NCBI GenBank assembly: GCA_024224995.1
Contig: JAAENB010000136.1
Span: 1 to 5,057 of the forward strand
Source: a bacterium
GTDB taxonomy: Bacteria > Spirochaetota > UBA4802 > UBA5550
Direction: 5' to 3'
Length of the DNA stretch: 5,057 nucleotides
Positions 1 to 5,057 of the stretch are shown one piece after another. How positions within the stretch are numbered: position 1 is the stretch's first letter; each line of letters begins with the position of its first letter. A program made the position numbers and the translations under genes. The notes beneath the pieces were generated by a model, which did no database searches, was not told the origin of the DNA, and saw only the letters and a program-made list of their open reading frames with translations.

Positions 1-2160
1 GGAACCAAAGCAATCCTCAACTACTACGCCTCCCTCTCTCACAGCAAAATCAGCCTCTGGACCTCAAAAATGATAATCGTGGGAGAAGGAGAAACCGGCA
101 AGAGCTGTCTTCTGGACTCCCTGGAAAACCTGCCCTTTGAAAAGGGCAAACCCACTACACATGGTATCGACATCCGTACTCTTAAAATTCCCCATCCCAA
201 AAAAAAAGACGTTACCATGGAACTAAACACCTGGGACTTTGGGGGCCAGGAAATTTACCACGCCACGCACCAATTTTATCTAACCGATAATTCCATTTTC
301 CTCCTGGTCTGGAACGCCCGCCAGGGTTTTGAATCCGGCAAGATCTACAAATGGCTGGAAACCATAAAAGCCCTTGCGCCGGGCTCGCCCATTTTAATCG
401 TAGCAACACGAGCTGAAAAACGCGGAGCCGACCTCCCCCGGGATGAACTCTCCGCCCTCTATCCCAAAAACATAACCGGCTTTTTCGAGATCGATAACGC
501 CACCGGCTACGGCATCCCGGAACTGGCAAAGGTCATTCAAAAACAAGCTGCCAAACTAAAGTACATGGGAATAGAACGACCGGCAGCGTGGGTGGAGGCG
601 GCAAAGGAGATCCGTAAGCAGGAAAGCAAGTACATGGGAAAAGAGGAGCTCATCGCGCTCTTCAGGCAGGGAGAAGTGGATAAAAAAAACGATGAAAGCC
701 TGCTCTTATATCTTCATGAACAGGGTGAGATCCTCTATTATCCAAACGAAGAGGAACTGCAAAATACGATAATTATCAAGCCGGAGTGGGTGAGCAAACA
801 TATCGCCTATATCCTGGACAGCCCGGAACTGACAAAGCAGGCTGGGTTTTTGAAGAAAGCTCTTATGCAAAAAATATGGCACGACCTGAGCCCGGACTTA
901 CAGGAAAAATTTCTCGTGCTAATGGAAAAATTCGACCTCTCCTACAGAACAAAAGACAACAGGGAGCGGTCCCTGGTTGTGGAAAAACTCAAATACGAAG
1001 AAGACCTGCGGTATAAAAAACTCTGGGAAGAAAAGGCAGAGGCCCGGGAAATAACCCTGAAATACGAGCTCAGTACCATTCCCGCAGGGATCCCTACCTG
1101 GTTCATCGCGCGGACTCACCGCTTTACAAAATATATCCACTGGAAACACGGCGCCTTATTGGAAGACGAAGAGAAAAAACATTTAGGTTTGATAGTTGCA
1201 AATCCCAATCAAAAATCCGTAAGGCTCATTGTCCGCGGACTCATGCCCTATTATTTCCTCTCCCTGCTGCGCGACACCTTTGAGCTCACCCTCTCCCGGT
1301 TCAAGGGTCTGGAGCTCACAAGAAAAATCCCCTGCCCCGGGCACAACGGAAAAGAATGCCCTCATGAATTTGAGCTGGAAGACCTTGAAAGGCGGCTGGA
1401 GAAAAAACCGCCCAGGCTCACGATAGAATGCCCCAAAGCAATGGAAGACGTGGACGTGTCAAAGCTCCTCTTTGGGATCAGCTCGGCGACCCACGAAGAC
1501 CTGGTGGAAAAAATCAGGAAATCCGTGTCAAAAGATATCAAAAAGGAGCTCAAAAAAGAACATAAAAAACAGAACGAAGAATTGATTAAGCTCGTGCAAA
1601 TAGAATTTCTAAACTCATATAAACATCAGCAGGAAATAATGGACATTACCTGTCCCAATGTTTTTACGCTCAAACCAAAACATAAAAACTGGCTAACCCG
1701 GTCCGTAGAATCTCACGATTTTGAGCTCCGGCTCTTTTGCCAGAAACCCGGCCACTGGCACCCGGTAAAAGAAGGAAAGTATGATATAAAAATTCCAAAA
1801 CAATGGCTTATTACCATTGCGCCTTATTACAATAAGATAATAAAATACCTCAAATGGATAGCCCCCGCCTTCCTGCCCCTGAGCGGCAGCCTCCTCTCGG
1901 AAGCCGATTACGCCGATTATAAAGACGAAATAACGGCCGGAGGAAAATGGGCAAACAAGCTGGACTCCGTAGACACCAACGGGGATGATCTCGATTCCGC
2001 GGCCTACATGCACCAGGCCTCAGGAGCTGAGCTCCGCCAGGTTCGGGAACTGCTGAAAAAAGCCGACCCTCAGAAAGTCTGGGGCGGGCTGGAAAGAGTA
2101 TCCACTCCCGAGGGGCATATATTGTGGTTGTGCCCGGAGCATAAGGAAGAGTATAAGTGA
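1..2160 (+). CDS. Roco-family GTPase (Roc-COR), 5'-truncated by the window edge
   Basis: The reading frame is open from base 1, so the ATG at 70 is internal. It sits inside a Roc beta-strand (WTSKMIIVGEGETGKS), and the real start lies upstream, probably after leucine-rich repeats. Counting from base 1 as residue 1, the Roc domain spans about 20-187. It has a P-loop GEGETGKS (28-35), a switch I-like TTHGID, a switch II WDFGGQE (78-84), TRAE at the G4 position (136-139) and NATG at the G5 position. COR follows to about residue 490 and includes a Cys/His-bearing stretch (CPGHNGKECPHEF, later ECPKAMEDVDVSKLLFGI). Next come a Lys/Glu-rich, probably coiled helix (about 520-560) and a C-terminal extension with CPNVF, FCQKPGHWHP and a final LWLCPEHKEEY. 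Family knowledge: Roco proteins bind and hydrolyse GTP, dimerise through COR and act in the cytosol. The cellular target is unknown. The family call is firm; the role is not. G4 has Glu where Asp is usual. Confidence 0.93.
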   Translation, partial: GTKAILNYYASLSHSKISLWTSKMIIVGEGETGKSCLLDSLENLPFEKGKPTTHGIDIRTLKIPHPKKKDVTMELNTWDFGGQEIYHATHQFYLTDNSIFLLVWNARQGFESGKIYKWLETIKALAPGSPILIVATRAEKRGADLPRDELSALYPKNITGFFEIDNATGYGIPELAKVIQKQAAKLKYMGIERPAAWVEAAKEIRKQESKYMGKEELIALFRQGEVDKKNDESLLLYLHEQGEILYYPNEEELQNTIIIKPEWVSKHIAYILDSPELTKQAGFLKKALMQKIWHDLSPDLQEKFLVLMEKFDLSYRTKDNRERSLVVEKLKYEEDLRYKKLWEEKAEAREITLKYELSTIPAGIPTWFIARTHRFTKYIHWKHGALLEDEEKKHLGLIVANPNQKSVRLIVRGLMPYYFLSLLRDTFELTLSRFKGLELTRKIPCPGHNGKECPHEFELEDLERRLEKKPPRLTIECPKAMEDVDVSKLLFGISSATHEDLVEKIRKSVSKDIKKELKKEHKKQNEELIKLVQIEFLNSYKHQQEIMDITCPNVFTLKPKHKNWLTRSVESHDFELRLFCQKPGHWHPVKEGKYDIKIPKQWLITIAPYYNKIIKYLKWIAPAFLPLSGSLLSEADYADYKDEITAGGKWANKLDSVDTNGDDLDSAAYMHQASGAELRQVRELLKKADPQKVWGGLERVSTPEGHILWLCPEHKEEYK

Positions 2161-2197
2161 ATGAGGGGAACGGGGCTTCGGGTTGTTCTCTATTCCC

Positions 2198-2467
2198 TTA
2201 CCGGACTTTCCCCAAAAGCGTCCGCAGCGCATGCATCTCAAAGCCATAAAGACTTAACTTAAATTGCTCCGCCTCCGCGGGAATATTCGACCGGTACAAC
2301 TCTTCGCCGGATTCCGGGTCCAGGGGCAGGTATAATATTATTTCCTTGAGGATTCTTTCCAGGGTCTCCTTTTCTGTTTCCTCCAGGTCTACAGTAAAGA
2401 ATTCGGGAGGTCGCTGAGCGGAGCCGAAGCGTTTTTTGTTGACAAATCCCGGGGAGAGCTGGTTTAA
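2198..2467 (-). pseudogene. Remnant of the 3' end of an unidentified gene
   Basis: Read leftward, an open frame of 89 codons ends at the TAA at 2200-2198, 37 bases beyond the convergent Roco stop. Its last 65 residues look like real protein: amphipathic and acidic, with segments such as FTVDLEETEKETLERILKEI, YLPLDPESGEELYRS and a C-terminal FEMHALRTLLGKVR. Codon choice resembles that of the Roco gene. No ATG or GTG lies near the 5' end. The first ATG is about 15 codons before the stop, and a TAG closes the frame at 2470-2468. The first 24 or so codons run through the repeat-like element at 2409-2430, and protein-like sequence begins only after it. I infer that the 5' part was lost or replaced there. 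I do not recognise the family. A frameshifted reading of the same strand (2576-2259) is low-complexity Pro/Arg/Gly-rich and less convincing. Confidence 0.5.
2409..2430. repeat. Short element resembling a widespread dispersed repeat (GGTCGCTGAGCGGAG type)
   Basis: The 22 bases begin GGTCGCTGAGCGGAG and end CCGAAGC. From memory, close variants of this string (GAGCGGAGTCGAAGC) recur as short intergenic elements in many unrelated bacterial genomes. Only one copy is present here, so the call rests on recognition and not on repetition within the window. It sits exactly where the minus-strand gene remnant stops looking like protein, which fits a rearrangement or an end-of-gene replacement. Confidence 0.35.
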
Positions 2468-2505
2468 CTAAGTTGTTGTATTTGGGCTCTTCGCAAGAAT
2501 TGTCC

Positions 2506-2543
2506 GGAAAGGCCTCATCCCTTGCAGGGGGTGGGGCTTTTCT
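2506..2543 (+). terminator. Strong 16-bp hairpin, possible terminator or structured RNA
   Basis: Arms 2506-2521 (GGAAAGGCCTCATCCC) and 2528-2543 (GGGGTGGGGCTTTTCT) pair along all 16 positions in + strand RNA: 12 Watson-Crick and 4 G-U pairs around a 6-base loop (TTGCAG). On the minus strand the four G-U positions become A-C mismatches, so the structure favours + strand RNA. The 3' arm is T-rich, but no long T tract follows. It lies about 350 bases after the Roco stop, far for a dedicated terminator. Alternatives are a REP-like element or a mobile-element end. Confidence 0.4.
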
Positions 2544-2557
2544 TATGTGAGAACAGT

Positions 2558-2580
2558 ACATGTGTTTACGGAACATATGT
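2558..2580. repeat. Small inverted repeat ACATGTGT / ACATATGT
   Basis: ACATGTGT (2558-2565) and ACATATGT (2573-2580) can form an 8-bp stem with one G-T pair around a 7-base loop. It lies at the edge where sequence composition changes to AT-rich. Short enough to be chance; noted for its position. Confidence 0.2.
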
Positions 2581-2636
2581 CAACTTAATTTGTTGGATTC
2601 AAGACAATTAATGTGTATTTTTTGTTAATATTTTTT

Positions 2637-2677
2637 GATTAATATCAACGATTAGTGACAGTATGGAGATATTAATC
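2637..2677. promoter_or_regulatory. Perfect 10-bp inverted repeat GATTAATATC / GATATTAATC
   Basis: GATTAATATC (2637-2646) and its exact reverse complement GATATTAATC (2668-2677) are separated by 21 bases. The starts are 31 bp apart, about three helical turns, so two protein subunits could bind the same DNA face. In RNA the same bases would form a 10-bp stem with a large loop. AT-rich sequence makes chance pairing more likely, but ten consecutive matches are notable. Candidate operator, no regulator identified. Confidence 0.35.
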
Positions 2678-2697
2678 TGGACTCAAGGAAACTTCGC

Positions 2698-2726
2698 CGG
2701 ACTACTGTATAGTATACAGCAGTCTG
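2698..2726. promoter_or_regulatory. 29-bp near-perfect palindrome centred on CTGTATAGTATACAG
   Basis: The core CTGTATA-G-TATACAG (2705-2719) is a perfect 7+1+7 dyad. After one mismatch (A2704/C2720), GACT (2700-2703) pairs with AGTC (2721-2724), then G2699/T2725 as a wobble and C2698/G2726. With only one central base it suits a dimeric DNA-binding protein better than a stable RNA hairpin. It lies about 230 bases before the ATG at 2956, too far for a core promoter but possible as a distal operator or a recombinase site. Confidence 0.4.
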
Positions 2727-2906
2727 ACTTTTCATATAATTCACAGAGACTCATTCTATTATTAAATTGTATAACATGATAATAAACTTTTTGATAATGT
2801 ATCGTTTTTACAGTCCTGGTATAAGCTAAATGTTCTTCCATTTAAAGTTATAATGCCTTTATAGGGTTTGTAATTAATACATCGTTTAAATGAAATAAAA
2901 AATATC

Positions 2907-2935
2907 TTGACTATCAGGCTCCCTTAAATTATCAT
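2907..2935 (+). promoter_or_regulatory. Possible sigma70-like promoter, TTGACT-17 bp-TATCAT
   Basis: TTGACT (2907-2912) and TATCAT (2930-2935) each match the bacterial consensus at 5 of 6 positions with an ideal 17-base spacer. Transcription would begin near 2942, leaving a leader of only about 14 bases ahead of ATG 2956, with its ribosome binding site almost at the 5' end. In AT-rich DNA such matches arise by chance, and if the host is an archaeon the match is meaningless. Confidence 0.25.
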
Positions 2936-2944
2936 TATAGTACA

Positions 2945-2949
2945 AAGGA
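2945..2949 (+). promoter_or_regulatory. Shine-Dalgarno AAGGA that points to the ATG at 2956
   Basis: AAGGA lies 6 bases before ATG 2956, normal spacing. The alternative in-frame start, TTG 3072, has no such site. This supports 2956 as the true start even though that ATG is one base out of frame with the main body of the gene. Confidence 0.55.
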
Positions 2950-2955
2950 AAAATA

Positions 2956-3863
2956 ATGAGAAAAAAACTCCTATCATTTCGGTTGTCATTATCGCAATAA
3001 TTATTATTGTTATATATCTAATAAACAAAGACACTCAATTAGTTGATAATCAAAATAATTTTATTACTCAATTGGTTGAAAATCAAAATAATTTTTTTCA
3101 ATTATCAACCAATTTCATAGAAGAAGATAAAGATAAGATAAAAACCATTTTCGATAGTGCTTTCCAGAAAATAAAAGAAGAAAGCTACATAATTAAAATC
3201 GAGTTTTATTTTGATAAAAGGATTATTGCAGTCACATCTCTAGAAGGAGTGAAAACATTATTGCCCCAATTAAACAAAAATTATTTTGAATCTCTTTTGA
3301 AAAAAATAAAACCTTCATCTAATCCTTATTTATCAAAATATAATTATTTTCAATCATACTCTATTGAAGCCGTTAAACAATTCAAAGATGAAACTGTAAA
3401 ATTTAAAATTGAACCACTTGTCTCTTTTTCAGATAAAAATAAATTTCATGAATATGACCCAGATCCAGTTAGTTCCCCTCGTTCTATTGTTAAAAAAGGG
3501 GCTTCGATTAAAGATGATGTTATTTACAAAAAACTGATGAAAGCCGAACGGCTTCTAGTTAAAAAATATCGAAATTCATCTTTTATCGGAAAGATGGAAT
3601 CCATTTATAATTTCGACAAAAAGAAAGGAAAAAATTCAATTCACTTTAATAAAAATGTTGGGGAAAAATATAAAAAAAAACTGGAAGAAATATTCGATTT
3701 ATATTCCAGAAAACAAATTTATATTAACATAGATAATGCGGATAATCCCAAAAGTATATTTTATGGTGGAAAACAAATAAAAATTACGAAAGAACACTTT
3801 TGGGTTGTTAGACACGAAAAAAATGGTAATGTTTTATATTATCTATTTCGTAGAGAAGAGTAA
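2956..3863 (+). CDS. Unknown Lys-rich membrane-anchored protein with a frame break at codons 3-5
   Basis: The long frame is open from 2928 to the TAA at 3861-3863 but has no ATG or GTG before the TTG at 3072. ATG 2956, with a Shine-Dalgarno site, reads MRKKLLSF and stops after 14 codons. One extra A in the seven-A run 2961-2967, or a -1 slip there, joins it to the long frame. The product is then 302 residues beginning MRKKTPIIS, with a membrane segment PIISVVIIAIIIIVIYLI (about 6-23) preceded by positive charges. A tandem 11-residue repeat (TQLVDNQNNFI, TQLVENQNNFF) follows, then a Lys-rich body with a YDPDPVSSP segment, a basic middle and a beta-like end (HFWVVRHEKNGNVLYYLF). The body would face outward if the anchor inserts N-in. 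I do not recognise the family. Either a real gene with a sequencing error or slippage, or a recently broken one. A TTG 3072 start would give a soluble form of 263 residues without the anchor. It converges with the gene ending at 4015. Confidence 0.6.
2961..2967 (+). other. Seven-A run at the frame break, a slippery heptamer
   Basis: In the frame of ATG 2956 the bases read as A-AAA-AAA (last base of AGA, then two AAA codons), which fits the X-XXY-YYZ pattern for -1 slippage. A one-base shift here connects the start codon to the membrane anchor and body. There is no clear downstream stimulatory structure, so polymerase slippage, length variation of the run, or a base-calling error are at least as likely as programmed frameshifting. 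Confidence 0.4.
3033..3098 (+). repeat. Two tandem copies of a 33-bp unit (11 codons)
   Basis: Copy 1 (3033-3065) and copy 2 (3066-3098) are identical except at three positions: TTA/TTG, GAT/GAA and ATT/TTT. They encode TQLVDNQNNFI and TQLVENQNNFF just after the membrane anchor. A weaker third unit (QLSTNFI) follows. The two copies are translated in the same frame as the gene body, and the differences are silent (Leu) or conservative (Asp/Glu). That supports the region upstream of TTG 3072 as truly coding. Confidence 0.85.
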
Positions 3864-4014
3864 ATATCATATTTTATATATTCCGTCCTAACAAAAAACC
3901 GAGAGTGTATAGCCTTCAGAATGTATATCACTTATATTCCTGGTGAAATTATTAAAAAATTTCCAATGGCTAAAACAATTCTTTTAAATTTGATTTGGCA
4001 TATTATACTCCAAA
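3864..4014. other. Intergenic region between two convergent genes
   Basis: About 150 AT-rich bases separate the two stops. T-rich stretches right after 3863 (ATTTTATATATT) could end rightward transcripts, particularly in an archaeon, where T-rich DNA terminates. I see no gene, RNA or long repeat here apart from the dyad that overlaps its right end. Confidence 0.4.
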
Positions 4015-4017
4015 TCA
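3991..4017 (-). terminator. 8-bp perfect inverted repeat over the stop codon of the leftward gene
   Basis: TGATTTGG (3991-3998) and CCAAATCA (4010-4017) are exact reverse complements around an 11-base loop. Two G-T pairs may extend the stem on the outer side. The TGA stop of the leftward gene (4017-4015) is part of the stem. Leftward RNA would continue into A/T-rich sequence but with no long T run, so it is a weak terminator candidate. It may also protect the 3' end of the message. Confidence 0.35.
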
Positions 4018-5037
4018 GGCACTTGGTTCTAGATCTCTGGCTCTATAGGCATGATAAAAATCCATTTCATCTGACTTTATGTCATTGAATGCGATAAGAA
4101 TGCATATAATTACAATTGTAGATACTACTAGAAGACCAGAAAATTTAACTACAAAATATGCTGCTGCTGCTAATGCCACTGTCAACTTAGCTGCATCGGC
4201 TATTAAATCAATATTTTTTTCTATCGATTCATAAATTTCTCTTGGAAGTTCAGCAGCTGATTGCCATAGATCATCCCAGAGTTCATCCCAGGATGGATAC
4301 CCTAGAGGAACGGGTATTGGATCCGGTGAATATGGAAATGATTCTTCCGAATCAGGAATTAATTCGCCTGACAGCTGCATTCCCACAAGGCCTTTAATTG
4401 TAACATCCCCAACTTTAGCAGTTACATTTTTTTGCTCAAATTTAACAGATAATTTATTACCATTAGTAATTTTAACTTCTCCGTTCCATGATTCATTTAG
4501 AACAAATTTTGATTTCAAACTGACTCCCTTTACTAAACCTCCATCCATCTCAAAACCTAACGCAAACTTATCTATAGCAATTTCCAACTCCTGGTTCATT
4601 TTAGTTTGATTGAATGACACTCCTTTTATATATCCTTTTTTCTGCATTGACAACTTATGTGTAAAAGAGAGAGTGTATAAAACTTTAAAATTTCCTACTG
4701 TTTGTACAAATATAGAAGTAGGCAGTTCTCCCTTAAATTGCACTTGGGGATATCGTATTTTTTTTCTTTCTTTTTTTGGTTTTTCTTGATTTTGCTTCAA
4801 CAAATCTCTAATGCCTTTTATAGTTACTCTATAATAATACTCATTGTAAATTTTTTTTATTTTTATTTTTGGTTTTACTTTATTAAAATAATCAACAAAG
4901 TATTTAATATAAAAGATGGAAACAGAATCGATTATCTCAATAATGATAATCGATTTTACCGCCACCGCCTGCTCCTGGGGGATTTTGGAGCCGTTCAGTT
5001 TAATGGAGAAATCCGGACTGGATTCGCTTTCGGACAT
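4015..5037 (-). CDS. Chimeric protein: gpD/VgrG-like N-terminus on an unknown body with hydrophobic C-terminus
   Basis: The gene encodes 340 residues, starting at ATG 5037 after a strong GGAGG. Residues 8-46 (PDFSIKLNGSKIPQEQ, then VKS, DSVSIFYIKY) resemble the first strands of phage late control protein D and VgrG-type spikes of contractile injection systems, usually read as xFxIxLNGxxI...VxSIxVxExIDxxSMFxIKL. From about residue 28 the codons become AT-rich and the likeness fades. Residues 45-110 are Lys/Tyr-rich and 115-230 beta-rich (KGVSFNQTKM, GLVKGVSLKSKF, VKFEQKNVTAKVGD). A Pro-rich linker YSPDPIPVPLGYP follows (about 235-246), then WDELWDDLW and a hydrophobic stretch of about 40 residues (278-316) able to form two close membrane helices, with a short polar tail. 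The protein is too short and too different to be a whole spike. It might be an effector or cargo carrying a spike-derived leader, or a recombination product. The body's function is unknown. The same-strand remnant at 2467-2198 may be the far end of the disrupted gene. Confidence 0.75.
   Translation of the reverse strand: MSESESSPDFSIKLNGSKIPQEQAVAVKSIIIIEIIDSVSIFYIKYFVDYFNKVKPKIKIKKIYNEYYYRVTIKGIRDLLKQNQEKPKKERKKIRYPQVQFKGELPTSIFVQTVGNFKVLYTLSFTHKLSMQKKGYIKGVSFNQTKMNQELEIAIDKFALGFEMDGGLVKGVSLKSKFVLNESWNGEVKITNGNKLSVKFEQKNVTAKVGDVTIKGLVGMQLSGELIPDSEESFPYSPDPIPVPLGYPSWDELWDDLWQSAAELPREIYESIEKNIDLIADAAKLTVALAAAAYFVVKFSGLLVVSTIVIICILIAFNDIKSDEMDFYHAYRARDLEPSA
4926..4955. repeat. Perfect 11-bp inverted repeat inside the coding sequence at the composition change
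   Basis: AATCGATTATC (4926-4936) and GATAATCGATT (4945-4955) are exact reverse complements around an 8-base loop (TCAATAAT). They encode residues 28-38 of the leftward gene, the odd Ile-rich run KSIIIIEIIDS, where relatives would have a less repetitive sequence such as VKSITVIEEID. To the right the sequence is GC-rich; to the left it is AT-rich. Candidates are a recombination or inversion site, a mobile-element scar, or an RNA hairpin near the start codon affecting translation. Confidence 0.6.
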
Positions 5038-5042
5038 GGGTT

Positions 5043-5047
5043 CCTCC
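5043..5047 (-). promoter_or_regulatory. Strong Shine-Dalgarno GGAGG for the leftward gene
   Basis: Read leftward, GGGAGGAA precedes ATG 5037, with 5 bases between GGAGG and the ATG. This fixes the start and shows that the host uses Shine-Dalgarno initiation. The promoter lies beyond the window. Confidence 0.75.
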
Positions 5048-5057
5048 CGGTAAAAAA

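Larger units (their letters stand above)
2581..2943. other. AT-rich gene-free stretch upstream of the membrane-protein gene
   Basis: No convincing reading frame exists on either strand; stops are frequent in all frames and there is no RNA gene I can recognise. The stretch opens the AT-rich part of the window and holds two dyads (2637-2677 and 2698-2726), then about 200 bases of plain AT-rich sequence before the gene starting at 2956. It is best read as a long regulatory or non-coding leader region, or as decayed DNA of the island. Confidence 0.5.

Noticed and set aside
212..2013. Several minus- and plus-strand frames of 60-106 codons inside the Roco gene
   Set aside because: They lie wholly within the well-supported Roco frame, are rich in Arg, Pro, Gly or Ser, and show no start signals or family resemblance.
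70..2160. ATG 70 as the start of the Roco gene
   Set aside because: The frame is open to base 1 with typical Roco sequence (TKAILNYYASL, W-TSK) and ATG 70 sits within the first strand of the Roc domain.
2164..2199. 7-bp stem AGGGGAA / TTCCCTT just after the Roco stop, as a terminator
   Set aside because: The stem is short, includes a G-T pair, has a 22-base loop and no T run.
2259..2576. 105-residue minus-strand frame starting at 2576
   Set aside because: It is Pro/Arg/Gly-rich, without domain-like pattern, and overlaps the more protein-like frame of the remnant on the same strand; it also crosses the strong hairpin.
2580..2950. CRISPR array, tRNA or mobile-element gene in the AT-rich gene-free part
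   Set aside because: There are no regularly spaced direct repeats, no cloverleaf with a CCA-type end, and no transposase-like frame; only isolated dyads are present.
3072..3863. TTG 3072 as the start of the rightward AT-rich gene
   Set aside because: It has no Shine-Dalgarno site and falls inside the second copy of an in-frame tandem repeat. The frame upstream encodes a convincing membrane anchor, reached from ATG 2956 by a one-base shift.

Overview
The window ends inside genes on both sides and carries three protein genes plus one gene remnant. The left part (about 1-2160, + strand) is the 3' part of a Roco GTPase gene. It begins just before the Roc P-loop, so any N-terminal leucine-rich repeats lie outside. 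Roco proteins of this architecture occur in several bacterial phyla and in some methanosarcinal archaea. The host cannot be fixed from this window. Two genes have Shine-Dalgarno-like sites (AAGGA and GGAGG), which fits either a bacterium or a Methanosarcina-type archaeon. I would not name a species.

Composition changes sharply along the window. The Roco gene, a truncated minus-strand remnant (2198-2467) and the extreme right edge (about 4957-5057) have mixed, moderately GC-rich sequence. The stretch from about 2580 to 4925 is markedly AT-rich and looks like separately acquired DNA. Between the Roco stop and this stretch lie the remnant, a short element resembling a widely dispersed repeat (2409-2430) and a strong 16-bp hairpin (2506-2543). 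The first 360 bases of the AT-rich part have no gene but contain two clear dyads, at 2637-2677 and 2698-2726.

The AT-rich part holds two convergent genes of unknown function. The rightward gene (2956-3863) encodes a Lys-rich protein. Its natural start, ATG with a Shine-Dalgarno site, is one base out of frame with its body at a run of seven A. Restoring the frame gives a single-pass membrane protein with a tandem 11-residue repeat after the anchor. The leftward gene (5037-4015) has an N-terminus resembling the start of gpD/VgrG-type spike proteins of phage tails and extracellular contractile injection systems. It then turns into an AT-rich, beta-rich body with a Pro-rich linker, a Trp/acidic segment and a hydrophobic C-terminus. 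The change happens at a perfect 11-bp inverted repeat inside the coding sequence (4926-4955).

The working picture is inferred. A genomic-island fragment appears to have joined an injection-system-type gene start to an AT-rich body, next to a decayed gene end in the same orientation and a Roco GTPase. No functional link between Roco and the two AT-rich genes is shown by the sequence.
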